The notes under the pieces were generated by a model. The model was not told the DNA's origin and did not search any database. It saw only the letters and a list, made by a program, of their open reading frames with translations. This document shows positions 25,410 through 37,250 of a stretch of DNA of 64,000 nucleotides, one piece after another; position 1 is the stretch's first letter, and every line of letters starts with the position of its first letter. The translations under genes were made by a program, and so were the position numbers. The stretch spans positions 518,001 through 582,000 of the forward strand of contig NC_066597.1 in the NCBI RefSeq assembly GCF_905475345.1. Direction: 5' to 3'. The DNA comes from Vespula vulgaris (Eukaryota; Arthropoda; Insecta; Hymenoptera; Vespidae).

Positions 25410-25740
25410 TGCTAAAATTTCTAAGTCCACTTGTGGAAACAAATTGGCAAACACCCTCGAAGGTGGAAAAGTTTCTAAGTCCATTGGTGGAGATAGATAG
25501 TCAAAGACCCTCGAAGGTGCAAAAATTTCTAAGTCCACTCTTCGAGATAGCTTTCCAAGTACCAGATAGAGCGAACTCGAAGTCTGAAACAAAAAAAATA
25601 GTATAGAATTTCGAAAATATGAGTGATAAAATATTGTATTGCGTAATATCGACTTGCGTAAACTCTTCGCAAATCGTAGAAGGGATGGTATCCGCAAATT
25701 TCTAAGTTCCCTCGTCGAAGTCCAAAACACAACTGAACTA
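25410..25740. repeat. Transitional units between the 57-bp and 353-bp repeats
   Basis: Three diverged 57-bp units (about 25417-25560) are followed by a fragment resembling the second half of the 353-bp unit (25580-25740). Another minus-strand 'TTTTTTTTGTTTCAG' acceptor-like sequence occurs near 25581. Confidence 0.7.
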
Positions 25741-27520
25741 GTAACTGTATAAGTCGGTCAGAGGTCCGATACTGTTGTCGTCTTTCGAAGCCGAGTATCC
25801 CCCCTTCGCAAGTTTGATCCAAAACCAAATAAACCGTTGTATATACGAATTAACTGTTTCTTAATACTTGCACGAGTGGTATCCGCGAAAATTTCTAAGT
25901 CCATTCTTCGAGATAGATTTTCAAAGTCCCCAAAAGTGCAAAATCGAAGTCTGAAAGAAAAAAAATAGTATAGAATTTCGAAAATATGAGTGATAGAATA
26001 TTGTACTTGCGTAAACTCTTCGTAAATCGTGGAAGGGATGGTATCCGCGAAAATTTCTAAGTTCCCTCGTCGGAGCCCAAAACACAACTGAACTAGTGAC
26101 TGTATAAGTCGGTCAGAGGTCCCATATTGTTGTCGTCTCTCGAGACCGTCTCCCCACTTCGCAAATTTAGTCTGAAATCAAATAAACTGTTGTATATACG
26201 AATTAACTGTTCCCTGATACTTGCACGAATGGCATCGGCGAAACTTTTTATGTCCATTCTTCGAGATAGATTTTCAAAGTCCCCGAAAGTGCAAAATCGA
26301 AGGCTGAAAGAAAAAAAATAGTATAGAATTTCGAAAATATGAGTGATAGAATATTGTACTTGCGTAAACTCTTCGTAAATCGTGGAAGGGATGGTATCCG
26401 CGAAAATTTCTAAGTTCCCTCGTCGGAGCCCAAAACACAACTGAACTAGTGACTGTATAAGTCGGTCAGAGGTCCCATATTGTTGTCGTCTCTCGAGACC
26501 GTCTCCCCACTTCGCAAATTTAGTCTGAAATCAAATAAACTGTTGTATATACGAATTAACTGTTCCCTGATACTTGCACGAATGGCATCGGCGAAACTTT
26601 TTATGTCCATTCTTCGAGATAGATTTTCAAAGTCCCCGAAAGTGCAAAATCGAAGGCTGAAAGAAAAAAAATAGTATAGAATTTCGAAAATATGAGTGAT
26701 AGAATATTGTACTTGCGTAAACTCTTCGTAAATCGTGGAAGGGATGGTATCCGCGAAAATTTCTAAGTTCCCTCGTCGGAGCCCAAAACACAACTGAACT
26801 AGTGACTGTATAAGTCGGTCAGAGGTCCCATATTGTTGTCGTCTCTCGAGACCGTCTCCCCACTTCGCAAATTTAGTCTGAAATCAAATAAACTGTTGCA
26901 TATACGAATTAACTGTTCCCTGATACTTGCACGAATGGCATCGGCGAAACTTTTTATGTCCATTCTTCGAGATAGATTTTCAAAGTCCCCGAAAGTGCAA
27001 AATCGAAGGCTGAAAGAAAAAAAATAGTATAGAATTTCGAAAATATGAGTGATAGAATATTGTACTTGCGTAAACTCTTCGTAAATCGTGGAAGGGATGG
27101 TATCCGCGAAAATTTCTAAGTTCCCTCGTCGGAGCCCAAAACACAACTGAACTAGTGACTGTATAAGTCGGTCAGAGGTCCCATATTGTTGTCGTCTCTC
27201 GAGACCGTCTCCCCACTTCGCAAATTTAGTCTGAAATCAAATAAACTGTTGTATATACGAATTAACTGTTCCCTGATACTTGCACGAATGGCATCGGCGA
27301 AACTTTTTATGTCCATTCTTCGAGATAGATTTTCAAAGTCCCCGAAAGTGCAAAATCGAAGTCTGAAAGAAAAAAAATAGTATAGAATTTCGAAAATATG
27401 AGTGATAGAATATTGTACTTGCGTAAACTCTTCGTAAATCGTGGAAGGGATGGTATCCGCGAAAATTTCTAAGTTCCCTCGTCGAAGTCCAAAATACAAC
27501 TGAACTAGAAACTGTAAAAG
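25740..27520. repeat. 353-bp tandem repeat, five units
   Basis: One diverged unit of 335 bp is followed by four near-identical units of exactly 353 bp (equivalent points at 26093, 26446, 26799 and 27152). Units differ by only a few substitutions, for example GTTGCATATAC against GTTGTATATAC. Each contains a 57-bp-type segment ('CCATTCTTCGAGATAGATTT'), so this repeat and the minisatellite share ancestry. On the minus strand each has a 60-nt interval bounded by GCAAGTAC and TTTCAG. Open frames of 115 (minus) and 64 (plus) residues recur because the units are copies. Confidence 0.95.
26304..26363 (-). other. Representative intron-like element in the 353-bp units
   Basis: A 60-nt interval with a GC-type donor (minus strand AC|GCAAGTAC) and a strong pyrimidine tract ending CTTTCAG. 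The same interval recurs at 25951-26010, 26657-26716, 27010-27069 and 27363-27422. Confidence 0.4.
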
Positions 27521-29210
27521 TCAGTCAAAGGTCCTATTTTATTGTCCACACGGGTAGGAGAGTATCCCCACTTTACCATTTTATCGTAAAATGAAATAGA
27601 TTGTATACAATATAAAAGGAATGAGTGATAACAATATACTTACATTAACTCTTTGTTATTACTAGAGAATACGTACTGGAGAACGCGTACTGCGAGAACT
27701 GCGATGTGTATTCGTCGAATTTGAAAGCAAGACTGAACTAGTAACTGTCAAAGTCGGTCAAAAATCTGATTTTGTTATCGTCACGTGCATTGAAGGACTG
27801 CAAATGTAGAATTCAAATCTAAAGTGAAAGGAATTGTGTAGAATATTGAAAAAATGAGTAATATAATCACATACTGACATTAACTCTTCGTCATTTTCTG
27901 CAGGGATCGCGTCCTGTGAAAACTATGGTGTACACTCGTCGGAGTACAAAGCCAAACTGAATTAGTAACTGCTCAAAAGTCCTATTTTATTCACGTCACA
28001 GGCAGTCGAGGACCGCCAGTTGAAAATTTTGAATCTTTAATAAAGGAAATTATATAAATTATTCGTAAGATATATTATATTGGATCTTATTTGCTTTAAC
28101 TATTCGTTGATACTTAAAGGAAAGACTTCCCGAAGCGTCTTCGACGTTTACTCGTACGTATACAAATTCATACTGATCCAATTGTTGTTAAAGATATGAT
28201 TCTGTTGACGTCACAGATATCCCACCGTCTTTTCGAAACGTATAATACTGTAGTTTATTTACTTTAACTCTTCATTGTTACTTAAGCGATAATCATCTCG
28301 AGGGTTCTTCGATGTTTACTTTTCGGAGTATAAAGGAAGACTCATCCAGTTATTGTTAAAGTCTATAATAGGTTTGATTTTGTTGACACGTAACTAAGGA
28401 TCTCAAATCAAAATTTTGAAGTATTTTATTGTATATTAAAATTATTTTAAGTTCCTCACGTTCTGTGTAATGTTAATTGTTTAAATATTGAATATGTAAG
28501 TCTATTATTGTTTAAATATAGTTTATTGTATTCCGCGTACATAAAAGATTGTTTGAATAATAGGAAAATTATTAAAAGTATTAATTTCTAAACTTCCGCG
28601 TTTAAAAAGATAGAACTACGATGTTCACTCGTCTGAATACAAAAAGAAAACTAACTCGATAATTGTCAAAGTTATCAAAATACCCATACATATTGAGATT
28701 AAACGTTGATATTAAACGAAATAAAAATTTCAAAGTATTGTAATTTTAAATTGAAATTATTTTAGATTTCTCGCACGTTGCGATATTTGTAATCTTTAAA
28801 TGATTGTACTATTGTTTAAATATTAATCTGCTGTGCTCCGTGTTCATTAAAAATTTGTTTAAATAAGTACAAAATTATCGAAAATATTAATTTTTAAGCT
28901 TTCGCATTTAGAAATAGAGAGCTACGATGTGTTCGTCGAAATACAAAAGAAAACTAATTTTGTAATTGTCAAAGTTATTCATAAACCCGAATATGTTGAT
29001 ATTACACGAAGCTAACGATGATTGAAATTAAGATTTATAAGTACTGAGATAACTTAAAAGTAAAATTACTTTAAGTTTCTCGCACGCGTCTTTATAATAT
29101 TTAAGTGATTTTCCTACTGTTTAAATATTAATTTTTTATACTCCTTATGATATTATTTGTTTCATTTAAACGAATAATTAAATTTTTTAATTTATATTTA
29201 AACAATTATG
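27520..29210. repeat. Decaying domain-2 tail
   Basis: Progressively degraded units related to the 353-bp repeat. 'CTGAACTAGTAACTGTCAAAG' type sequence followed by 'GTCGG' appears near 27735, a weaker version near 27955, and only fragments such as 'AACTAACTCGATAATTGTCAAAG' beyond 28600. Similarity fades toward 29.2 kb. Minus-strand splice-like pairs are visible at 27571-27643 and 27819-27878. Confidence 0.75.
27819..27878 (-). other. Intron-like element (minus strand) in a diverged unit
   Basis: A 60-nt interval running from GTCAGTATG to CCTTTCACTTTAG on the minus strand. Its length equals that of the 353-bp units although the surrounding sequence has diverged. Confidence 0.4.
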
Positions 29211-29490
29211 CCAAATGATTTAAAATAAATTTACACACTCTTGTGGGCATTTATTACATAAGGTGTATGTAATCAAAATAAAATAAAAAGTAGATTCGAT
29301 TTCATTACTTCTACTCGCATATACATTATTAATGATTGTAGTAGCTACAATTTATAAGATAAGTAATAAGTTTAAGCTATAGTATTTACTACATATTATA
29401 TTTATTTATAATTAACTTTTTTACTGATTAGCCTATCAGTATTTTTTGTTCTATTTATTAAGAATTATTTTACTATACAAATTATTGTTT
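29211..29490. other. AT-rich spacer and zinc-finger 3' UTR
   Basis: Unremarkable AT-rich sequence between the end of the repeat tail and the stop codon of the zinc-finger gene; it probably contains that gene's 3' UTR. Confidence 0.5.
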
Positions 29491-32400
29491 TTATACAATA
29501 GTCAGGTACTCTGAAGCAAGTTGCAACGGATCAACATGGTATGAAGTAACAAGTCGAACTTTTTGTCCATCATGTGTTGTAAATTCTATAGCTTGTTGTC
29601 CATCTGATATTTCTGTCTGATCTTCACCTCCCATTTGATTTATAGTAGCAACAGCTGTTGCATCCGTATCTTCATCCTAAATAACCAAATTTATTCAATG
29701 AAACTTGGAATCAACACTATTTATAAATAACATCACTTTGCATACCATATAATATGCTTTATACAAGACTAAAAAAGATTTATACAAACATAAAAAACAC
29801 AACTTACTTCTAATGCTTTGACAATTGCTTCTGCATCTGTTTGTATAGTTGATATTGAACTTGTTTTTACTTCATTGATTGTAGTATTATTCACATTACT
29901 ATTGTGATTTACATGGACACCTAAAGATCCTGCAAACTCTTGAGTAATTACACCTGAATGAACTCTAATAGTTTGACCATCATTTAATTGACTAACAAAT
30001 TGTCCTTGTGACAATAATTGTCTTGCGTCATGTATAGAAAGTGGAATTGGATTACCTTCTTCATCTGTAATCTGGAAAAAGCAAAATTCAATGATTATTT
30101 TATCGATATTAACATATATTTACAATTTTTTTATATTATATTTATTTTACTTGTAATTGTAAATCTGGCTCTGATAGTTCCATATCCATTCGTTCATCTG
30201 AAGTATTGGCTGTATTATTATGCGGTTGATCGGGGAGTATTTCATCTTCAACATCCAAATGAGGTAAAGAATGTCCTGGAGCGCTTACCATTCCTTTTTC
30301 ACGAATCATACCAGTATCAACTATAAATTAAACGTAATTTATATTATCTTTATTTTTCAAATAACTAAATGTATTTTATATTTAGCCCGACAGCATAAGT
30401 AAATTATAATGATACCAAAATGTAATGTTCTTGATAAATTAGGATCATCAGGATCTTGATAGGAGACATAAATAATTTGTTGTATTCCATCTGCAGACGT
30501 TTCTTCCGCCGTAATGACTTGAGCCATTTGATCACTCAACGAATTTTCATCTGTTTCTTGGGAGCCTGGTAAGATTTGCCATACTTCACCAACTGCAGAA
30601 CCTTCAGTTATTTCACCTAATGTTAGAACTTTATTTTCTCTATGCACCTGTGCAATGAATTGTTTTTTATTTTATATATGTATATATTTTATTATGTACA
30701 AAAATTATATATACTCTATTAATGTCTTAAATTATAAATTACCTTTTTATGTTTTGTTAAGTTAGAACAATCAGCAAAAGCTTTTCCACAAACATCACAA
30801 GAATACGGTTTTTCACCTGTACAATAAATTTAATATGAAGTATAAAAACAATAAATAATATAACTCAAAACATGAAGTACCTACATATTACTTATATGAA
30901 TTAATACCTGTGTGTAATCGAAGATGTTTTTTTAAAGCCCATTGTTCTGTAAATCCACGATTACAATGCGCACATTGGAAAGGTCTTTCTCCTTTATGTC
31001 TACGTACATGACACTTCCATGTATCTTTATGTAGAAAACATTTGGCACAAAACTCACATTTCCATGGACGTTCACCAGTATGACGTTTAACATGTAACTT
31101 AAATTGTGACGAAGTTGTGAATTTACGTCCACAATAATCACAACAGTATGGTTTCTCTCCAGTATGTATGCGCATATGTTCTTGAAGATTACCATTTTGA
31201 GAAAAACTTTTGTGACAAACTTCACAAGTATATGGCTTATGACCAGTATGCCACCTAAACCATTTCATTGTGTTAAAATAAAAAACAAAATAACAAATAA
31301 AATAACAGATAAAATGACATATTGCAATAATATAATATAATCGTAACAACCAATGTAATTACCTATAATGTAAAGTCAGACTAGTTTTATGAGCAAACTG
31401 TTGACCACATATTTCACAAAAATATTTTTTCTCTCCTGTATGTGTAGACTGATGATTAATTAAATTTGCTTTTGTTTTAAAACTAGCATTACATGATTTG
31501 CATACATAAGGTCGATCATCAGAATGTACAAGTTGGTGACGTTGTAATAATTGCTTATGTTTAAAACTCTTCCCACATTTATTACATACAAAACGACGAC
31601 CATTATTGTGTTCAGCTTCTTTATGATATACAACAGAACTTGGATGATTTAATACTTTTCCACAAATATCACATGGATATCCTTTATCTGATTTATTTCC
31701 CTTTAATAAAAATGTTTATATGATTCTTGTTTTAACATTATTGAATACCAATATATAATTCAATGTACTTTTTTCTAAAATTGTATCTATGATATCTTTT
31801 TTTACGTTTTCTATATTTCTTACATACCTCATGAGTAAGCATGTGTCCTTTTAAATTGGTTTGATAAGCAAAACTTTTATTACAAATGTTACAAATAAAT
31901 GGCTTCTCGTTTTCATGAATTATTTTTACATGTAATTCATATGATTCTTTTGTCTGAAATGTTTTTTCACATTTTCCACACATAATATTTGAATTATTTC
32001 CTATATTTTTGTCTGAAGTTTCTGTGACTATTTCCATATTCTGTTCATTTATAAATGTACTTCCTAAATCCTTAGTTTCATGGAACAACATATTATTCGA
32101 TATTGAATGTTTATTTTCAACCATTTGGTTTTGATGATTATCATGTTCATCACTAATTTCTGTAATACAACATCCCGCATGTTGGGTCATTTTTTGATGC
32201 AGTGCAAAATTGTCCTTATTCGTAAATAACTTCTTACACTCTCTACATTCGTATTTTACACTTTTATGAAAACTCCTATAATTCAAAAACATTTAATCAA
32301 AATTTTATTACTTATATAATAAAACAATGAAACTCATTAAACAATAATTATTTGTTTATAAAAAAATATATATACCTACTTGTGTACAATATATCTACTA

Positions 32401-34297
32401 CGTTGTAAAAAACCTCTACCACATAATTGGCAAGTAAATTTGTTTTTTCGACGTCGCAATTTTGGTCTACCACGGCCTCTTCCACGATTTACAATTACTA
32501 ATTCTCCTAAATCCTTTCCTTCTTCAGTTTCTAAGTGTCCAATTATTTCTAAAAAATTTTCTTAATTAGTTTTACTCTAATCATAATAATAATCCATAAT
32601 ATTAAGTGTTTGTTATATACTACTGACTTAATATTTTCAATAATTTTTAAAAAAGAAATTATATTAAGTAATTACTAAATATATTAAAATTAACCTTCTT
32701 GACCGTCTGGAATTGAGACATTTAATCGCTCTTCAGGATCTTCAAAAGGATCAGCTTCTTCATCTTCTTCTTCATCTATAACACCTTCTTCCTTAAATAT
32801 TCTTTCCAATTCTTTGCCTTGAACAGCTTCCATAAACCTATTTTTCATTTATAATTATTATGATATGGTAACATTTGATGCAAAATATGCATTTGGTATA
32901 TTTATATTCTTTTTCACCTTTTGGGAACTTTACGCTTCCTACGACGTCTACCATCACCATCTACCTCTTCAATTTCTTCCTCTTGTTTATCTTCTTCACC
33001 TTGACTTGCTCCTTCTATATCTTCTTTTAAAATTACCTAAAAAATATATAAAGTTTGAACAAAATAGAAATATATAAATATATTCAAATACATTACTCTC
33101 TTATTACAAACCTTAGATTCCATATCAGTGTGAACTTTGGGAGGGCGGCCTCTTTTTCTTCTTGGTTTATTTAAGCCTTCCATTTGCAAGCTTATTTCAT
33201 GTTCAGCAGTATATAAGGATCCATCAGGCATTACTAAAAGATAATCATTAATATTATAAATATTTTCAGACTAAAATATATTCTATTACCTTTAATGATT
33301 ATTTGTTGTTCTAATTGATTGTCTTCATTATTTTTTATGTCATTATCCGAATCTGGTAACCCTGTAATAACTTCTGTATTTTGCCTCTCAATACGTAAAC
33401 GTTCTCTTTCTGCTTTTCTTTGCAATTCGACCTGATGTTTCCACATTTCTCGAATTTTTTGTTGCCCATCCACCAACAATTTAAAAAATTGTACAGTAGC
33501 CTCCAGCTGAATATTACAGCCAGGGCAAATTGTTCTAGGTAATTTGCCATCATCTCGAATCTAAAAAGAACAAAAATTTTATAAAGTGCTATCAGATTAT
33601 GAAATATAATCAATGAATTTAGTTCATATATATTGTATACGTATATTACCAATTTTTATATTCATTTCTTTATAAAATAAAATAATAAGAAAATAGTTTC
33701 CAACCCAACACTTTAAAATAATATAATAGAACTGCTTAAAATAATTTATCATGTTTCTCAAATCTTTGATCTTTTCATAAAATATTATATGTTAAATTAA
33801 TGATTTTATCACGATGATAATAGTTCATTAAACGAAGAAGTAGATAGGATAAAATAAACACGTGTTCGTTGAATACGAGTTTTTTAACCAATAATGAAAG
33901 AGTATATGTAAAGATGTAAATAGTAACAAAAGGGAATATGTATTCATTTTTCAGCGTCATTATTTTTATATCAATAAAGATTAATTTTTACGGTGCTCAC
34001 TTAATGATAATTGATTATCAAGAACGATATTGAATATTTGATCTGTGTAGTAGTCGATAAACTCCGAAAACCGGTGGAGCCCCCATATGGATCATTTAGT
34101 GAGCAGTAGGAAGTCAAGTTGTAGTCTAATATTCGAGTATATTTAAAAGTCTTTCGTACCTTTAATGGTAAATAGCGATTCACCATAGAACTTAAATCGG
34201 GATCATCACCCTCGCCCCTATATAATAATTCTCCATTGCCATTATCTTCCGCACATAGCCGACAAATAGTAGAATCATACAGACGGACCACCGCCAT
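29491..34297 (-). CDS. ZAD / AT-hook / C2H2 zinc-finger protein (13 fingers)
   Basis: Fourteen exons (34297-34160, 33560-33290, 33233-33112, 33036-32918, 32837-32695, 32548-32380, 32275-31828, 31700-31363, 31254-30908, 30816-30743, 30647-30416, 30320-30151, 30071-29808, 29676-29491) join in frame to 1006 residues. An N-terminal ZAD (zinc-finger-associated domain) has Cys12, Cys15, Cys58 and Cys61. An AT-hook (RRKRGRPPK) follows in exon 3, then an acidic stretch and a second basic 'RGRGRPKLRRRK' motif. Thirteen C2H2 fingers follow, several with TGEKP-like linkers ('HTGEKPY', 'HTGERPW'); the first finger is split by an intron. The C-terminal about 280 residues are acidic or Gln-rich without a known domain. 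It is probably a nuclear sequence-specific DNA-binding factor. ZAD proteins are arthropod-typical; the exact orthologue is not identified. Confidence 0.9.
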
Positions 34298-35481
34298 GAT
34301 AATAGTACAATGAGTAACAGCATCAGAGAAAATTTAGTGTCCGATTAATAAAAGTGGACAGAAAAGGAGTGTTGCAGTGACATTCTCGATGCATATAGTC
34401 TTTCGTATATAAATACTATTTATTAAACATTAATATATAGTTGCTTTAAGACCTATTTGTACTATTCGTTCGTGTGTATTAACCATCGATGATTATAGAG
34501 CGTTTCGTTCACGTTCAGAGGTTAAGTCTAGTTCGATTGGATCAGATTCAGAAGTAGAAACCTGTGCGCAACTTGGATGTGCAGTACGTTCATTTGAAAC
34601 TTACGAATATTGGCCACGTTGGTTACATGAATTTATAAATAAAATTATTGATCATTCGATTTTTACACATAACACGAAAATATAACGAAGTGGGGATTTT
34701 ATGTTATTACAAAAATATTGATAATACGTAACTCCTCTATCAAGTATGTATATAGATAGTGAGAGATACGCGTATCGATGTTTCTATTAAAGAGTTCTGA
34801 TAAATTCTACAAGAAATGATATTATATTGTCCATTTATGTTTCGCAGTGATTTCATATATTCCGATTATATTCTAATAGATTTATATACGAAAGTAAAAT
34901 ATATTTACGTTACCACTGTGATGTGTTTTCAATAGACTATACAACTCTTCGATGATTGGTTCTTCTTTACACCAATCATTATGTTTCTTTAGTTAATGGT
35001 CTTTTAGTGTTTATTGAATATCACTTTTTTTTTTTTAATGAAATTTACCACGGAAATAAAACGTTTATCAACTCCTTACATTTAAAAGATTATTACAATA
35101 CTTTTATTTTATTTATATACAAGATTATGTTGGACTCCTATTTTGTTACCAAACTATTGACAACTACATATACAGTGAGGAACGAATGTATATACGATTT
35201 TTTAAATATTTATGTTGAAATATTATGTTTACATTAAAATAGCAGATGTAGATCATTATTGTAATGTCGCTTTGGTAACTATTTTATTAGAATGTTATAG
35301 ATATATAGATTTTTACTCTCTATCTTACATAGCATACTAGTTGTAGGAGACATTCATAACGAATTATCAATACATAAAAATAAATCAAGATCATTCAAGT
35401 GTATCATACTTTGCCAAAGGCAAATTCCCAATAATGAAAATAATTAAATTAATACAGTATATAAACTATAATAATATGATA
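34298..35481. other. Intergenic region between the zinc-finger gene and SelT
   Basis: About 1.2 kb containing the zinc-finger gene's promoter side and the SelT 3' UTR. One plus-strand frame (about 34432-34685) reads like protein ('SDSEVETCAQLGCAVRSFE', then 'TYEYWPRWLHEF') but has no ATG; see findings. The remainder is AT-rich with no other recognisable feature. Confidence 0.5.
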
Positions 35482-35648
35482 TTACTTATTAAAACCAATC
35501 TTTCCAACATCCACATCCAGAAATTGCATATGCAGATGAGTTTCAATTATCTGGAACAATTCTGGTGGTTGTGGTATTCTTCCTGTTTCAAGTTTTGACC
35601 ATACGGGTACATCTGTAATATTTCATTAAATTATTAATATTGTTAATG

Positions 35649-35699
<51 letters not shown>

Positions 35700-36624
35700 C
35701 TTATAATTTAGTATATATATAAAATATTCTATACTGATTAGAAAATAAATTACACGTGTACACATACCATTAAAATGTATTTCAAATGCACCTGATGAAA
35801 TAAGCTGACCTTCTACTGCATTGGAAATAAAAAATATCATTACACAGGCATAAAAACGATTGTCAATGCACCATCGCCATAATGATGGTTCTGGTTGACC
35901 AAGTCGTTGAAATATGTTAACTCCGCTAATGATTAAAACTATAATCAAAATTCTTGCTGTTCCCTAAATAAAATTACAAATTAAAATTTGTGTATAAATC
36001 AAATATAAGGAAGATAAGAAAATAATATATTTACTAAAATTTTGGCTATCAACATGTTATATCCAGGAGGATTAAAGTTTTCTCCGTCAATCTGTAATTC
36101 TGGATATTTTTGTCGTAGAATACCGACATATTCTTCATAAACTTTTCTGTATCCACATGAATAACTAAAATTATTAAGTAATTTGTGATAACAAATATAA
36201 ATCAAATATAGATCTAAATATCTAATATCTATAAATGAATAATACATATAAGAATTTTAATAGTGTGCTTAAATGTTTCTTACGTTATTATATTTTGTAT
36301 AGTACTTAAATCAATAAACAATGACATGCAGATTTTTTTATATAGAGGTAAACAATCCAATAAAAATAAATATTATGACGCAAATGATAAATTTTACTCC
36401 ATTACGTATTCATTGTGGTAACTTTAATAAATATAATAATATCGGTCACACCATTTCTATTAATTATTAAATTTTTCCTATACTTACCAATAAAAGAATT
36501 TTAATGTGGGTCCTGTTTTTGCACCAAGTTTGGTTAATGGAACTTCATCATTGTCCGCGTTAATTTGTATAATTACAGCACATAGAGTAACAAACAACAA
36601 CAAACTTAGCTTTCCCTTACGCAT
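35482..36624 (-). CDS. SelT: Selenoprotein T homologue, cysteine form
   Basis: Four exons (36624-36488, 36164-36035, 35963-35768, 35612-35482) give 197 residues. A signal peptide (LSLLLFVTLCAVIIQINA) leads to a thioredoxin-like redox centre C46-Y-S-C49 followed by GYRKVYEEY; the codon split across intron 1 is TG|T. Vertebrate SELENOT has Sec at the second position (CVSU); here it is TGT, as in other insect homologues. Further family blocks are 'PSLWRWCIDNRFYACVMIF', 'GAFEIHFNDVPVWSKLETG' and a hydrophobic segment 'ARILIIVLIISGVNIF'. SelT is an ER-membrane thioredoxin-reductase-like protein. It is divergent from Atpaf2 with 626 bp between start codons. Confidence 0.95.
35651..35696. repeat. 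(TA)n microsatellite in SelT intron 3
   Basis: About 23 AT dinucleotides without interruption lie in the last intron of SelT, close to the acceptor of exon 4. Confidence 0.95.
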
Positions 36625-37250
36625 TGTTATTTAGTCCATTTAATATGAAAAAATAATACAGATGTAAAAAAGTCACATGAAAATATCAGACACGCTTGAG
36701 ATGAACTCTAATCTGCTGATTACGGTTTTGCAGGGGAGCCAAACTATTGTACAAAGCGAAAGTTTGTCATTCAAATAACTGGATTGTCAACACTAGATAG
36801 CGCTTTTAGAAGCGATACTAGCGCATTCACAGATACGTGGATTATAATAGAAATTCTTCTTTATTTATACTTGTTGTATATAAATTTAACCCTCCTATAT
36901 TAATGTTGATATCTATGGTCATGACTTAAAAACATTATTAACGGAATAATTGTTTCAAGTTATTAGAATTATGCAGAATATCTTATGATTTTTAAATACT
37001 TAAAATCAAAGTTGTAAATGACCTTCTAGTTATAAATTATCTTTTATTTAAGCTTCTTTCTCAAAGACTACTGTTTTTGTATATTGTACAAAACATATAA
37101 TTATTTGTTCTATGATTATAAACATTCGCAATTGGTTATATACGTTTACCGCAATTTAGGTTTAATTATAATGTTAAAGATATTTATTAAATATCACAGA
37201 AAAGAATTTGAAGCATAAAAAAATCGTAAGATTTGAAATTCATTATAAAA
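36625..37250. promoter_or_regulatory. Divergent promoter region SelT / Atpaf2
   Basis: A 626-bp interval between two oppositely oriented start codons. The part nearest SelT contains a locally GC-richer patch (about 36780-36830) with the spaced elements 'AGCGCTTTTAGAAGCG' and 'CTAGCGC'. A shared promoter is inferred from orientation and distance only. Confidence 0.4.

Noticed and set aside
24462..27520. CRISPR-like regularity of repeats
   Set aside because: Units are contiguous tandem repeats without unique spacers and the genome is animal.
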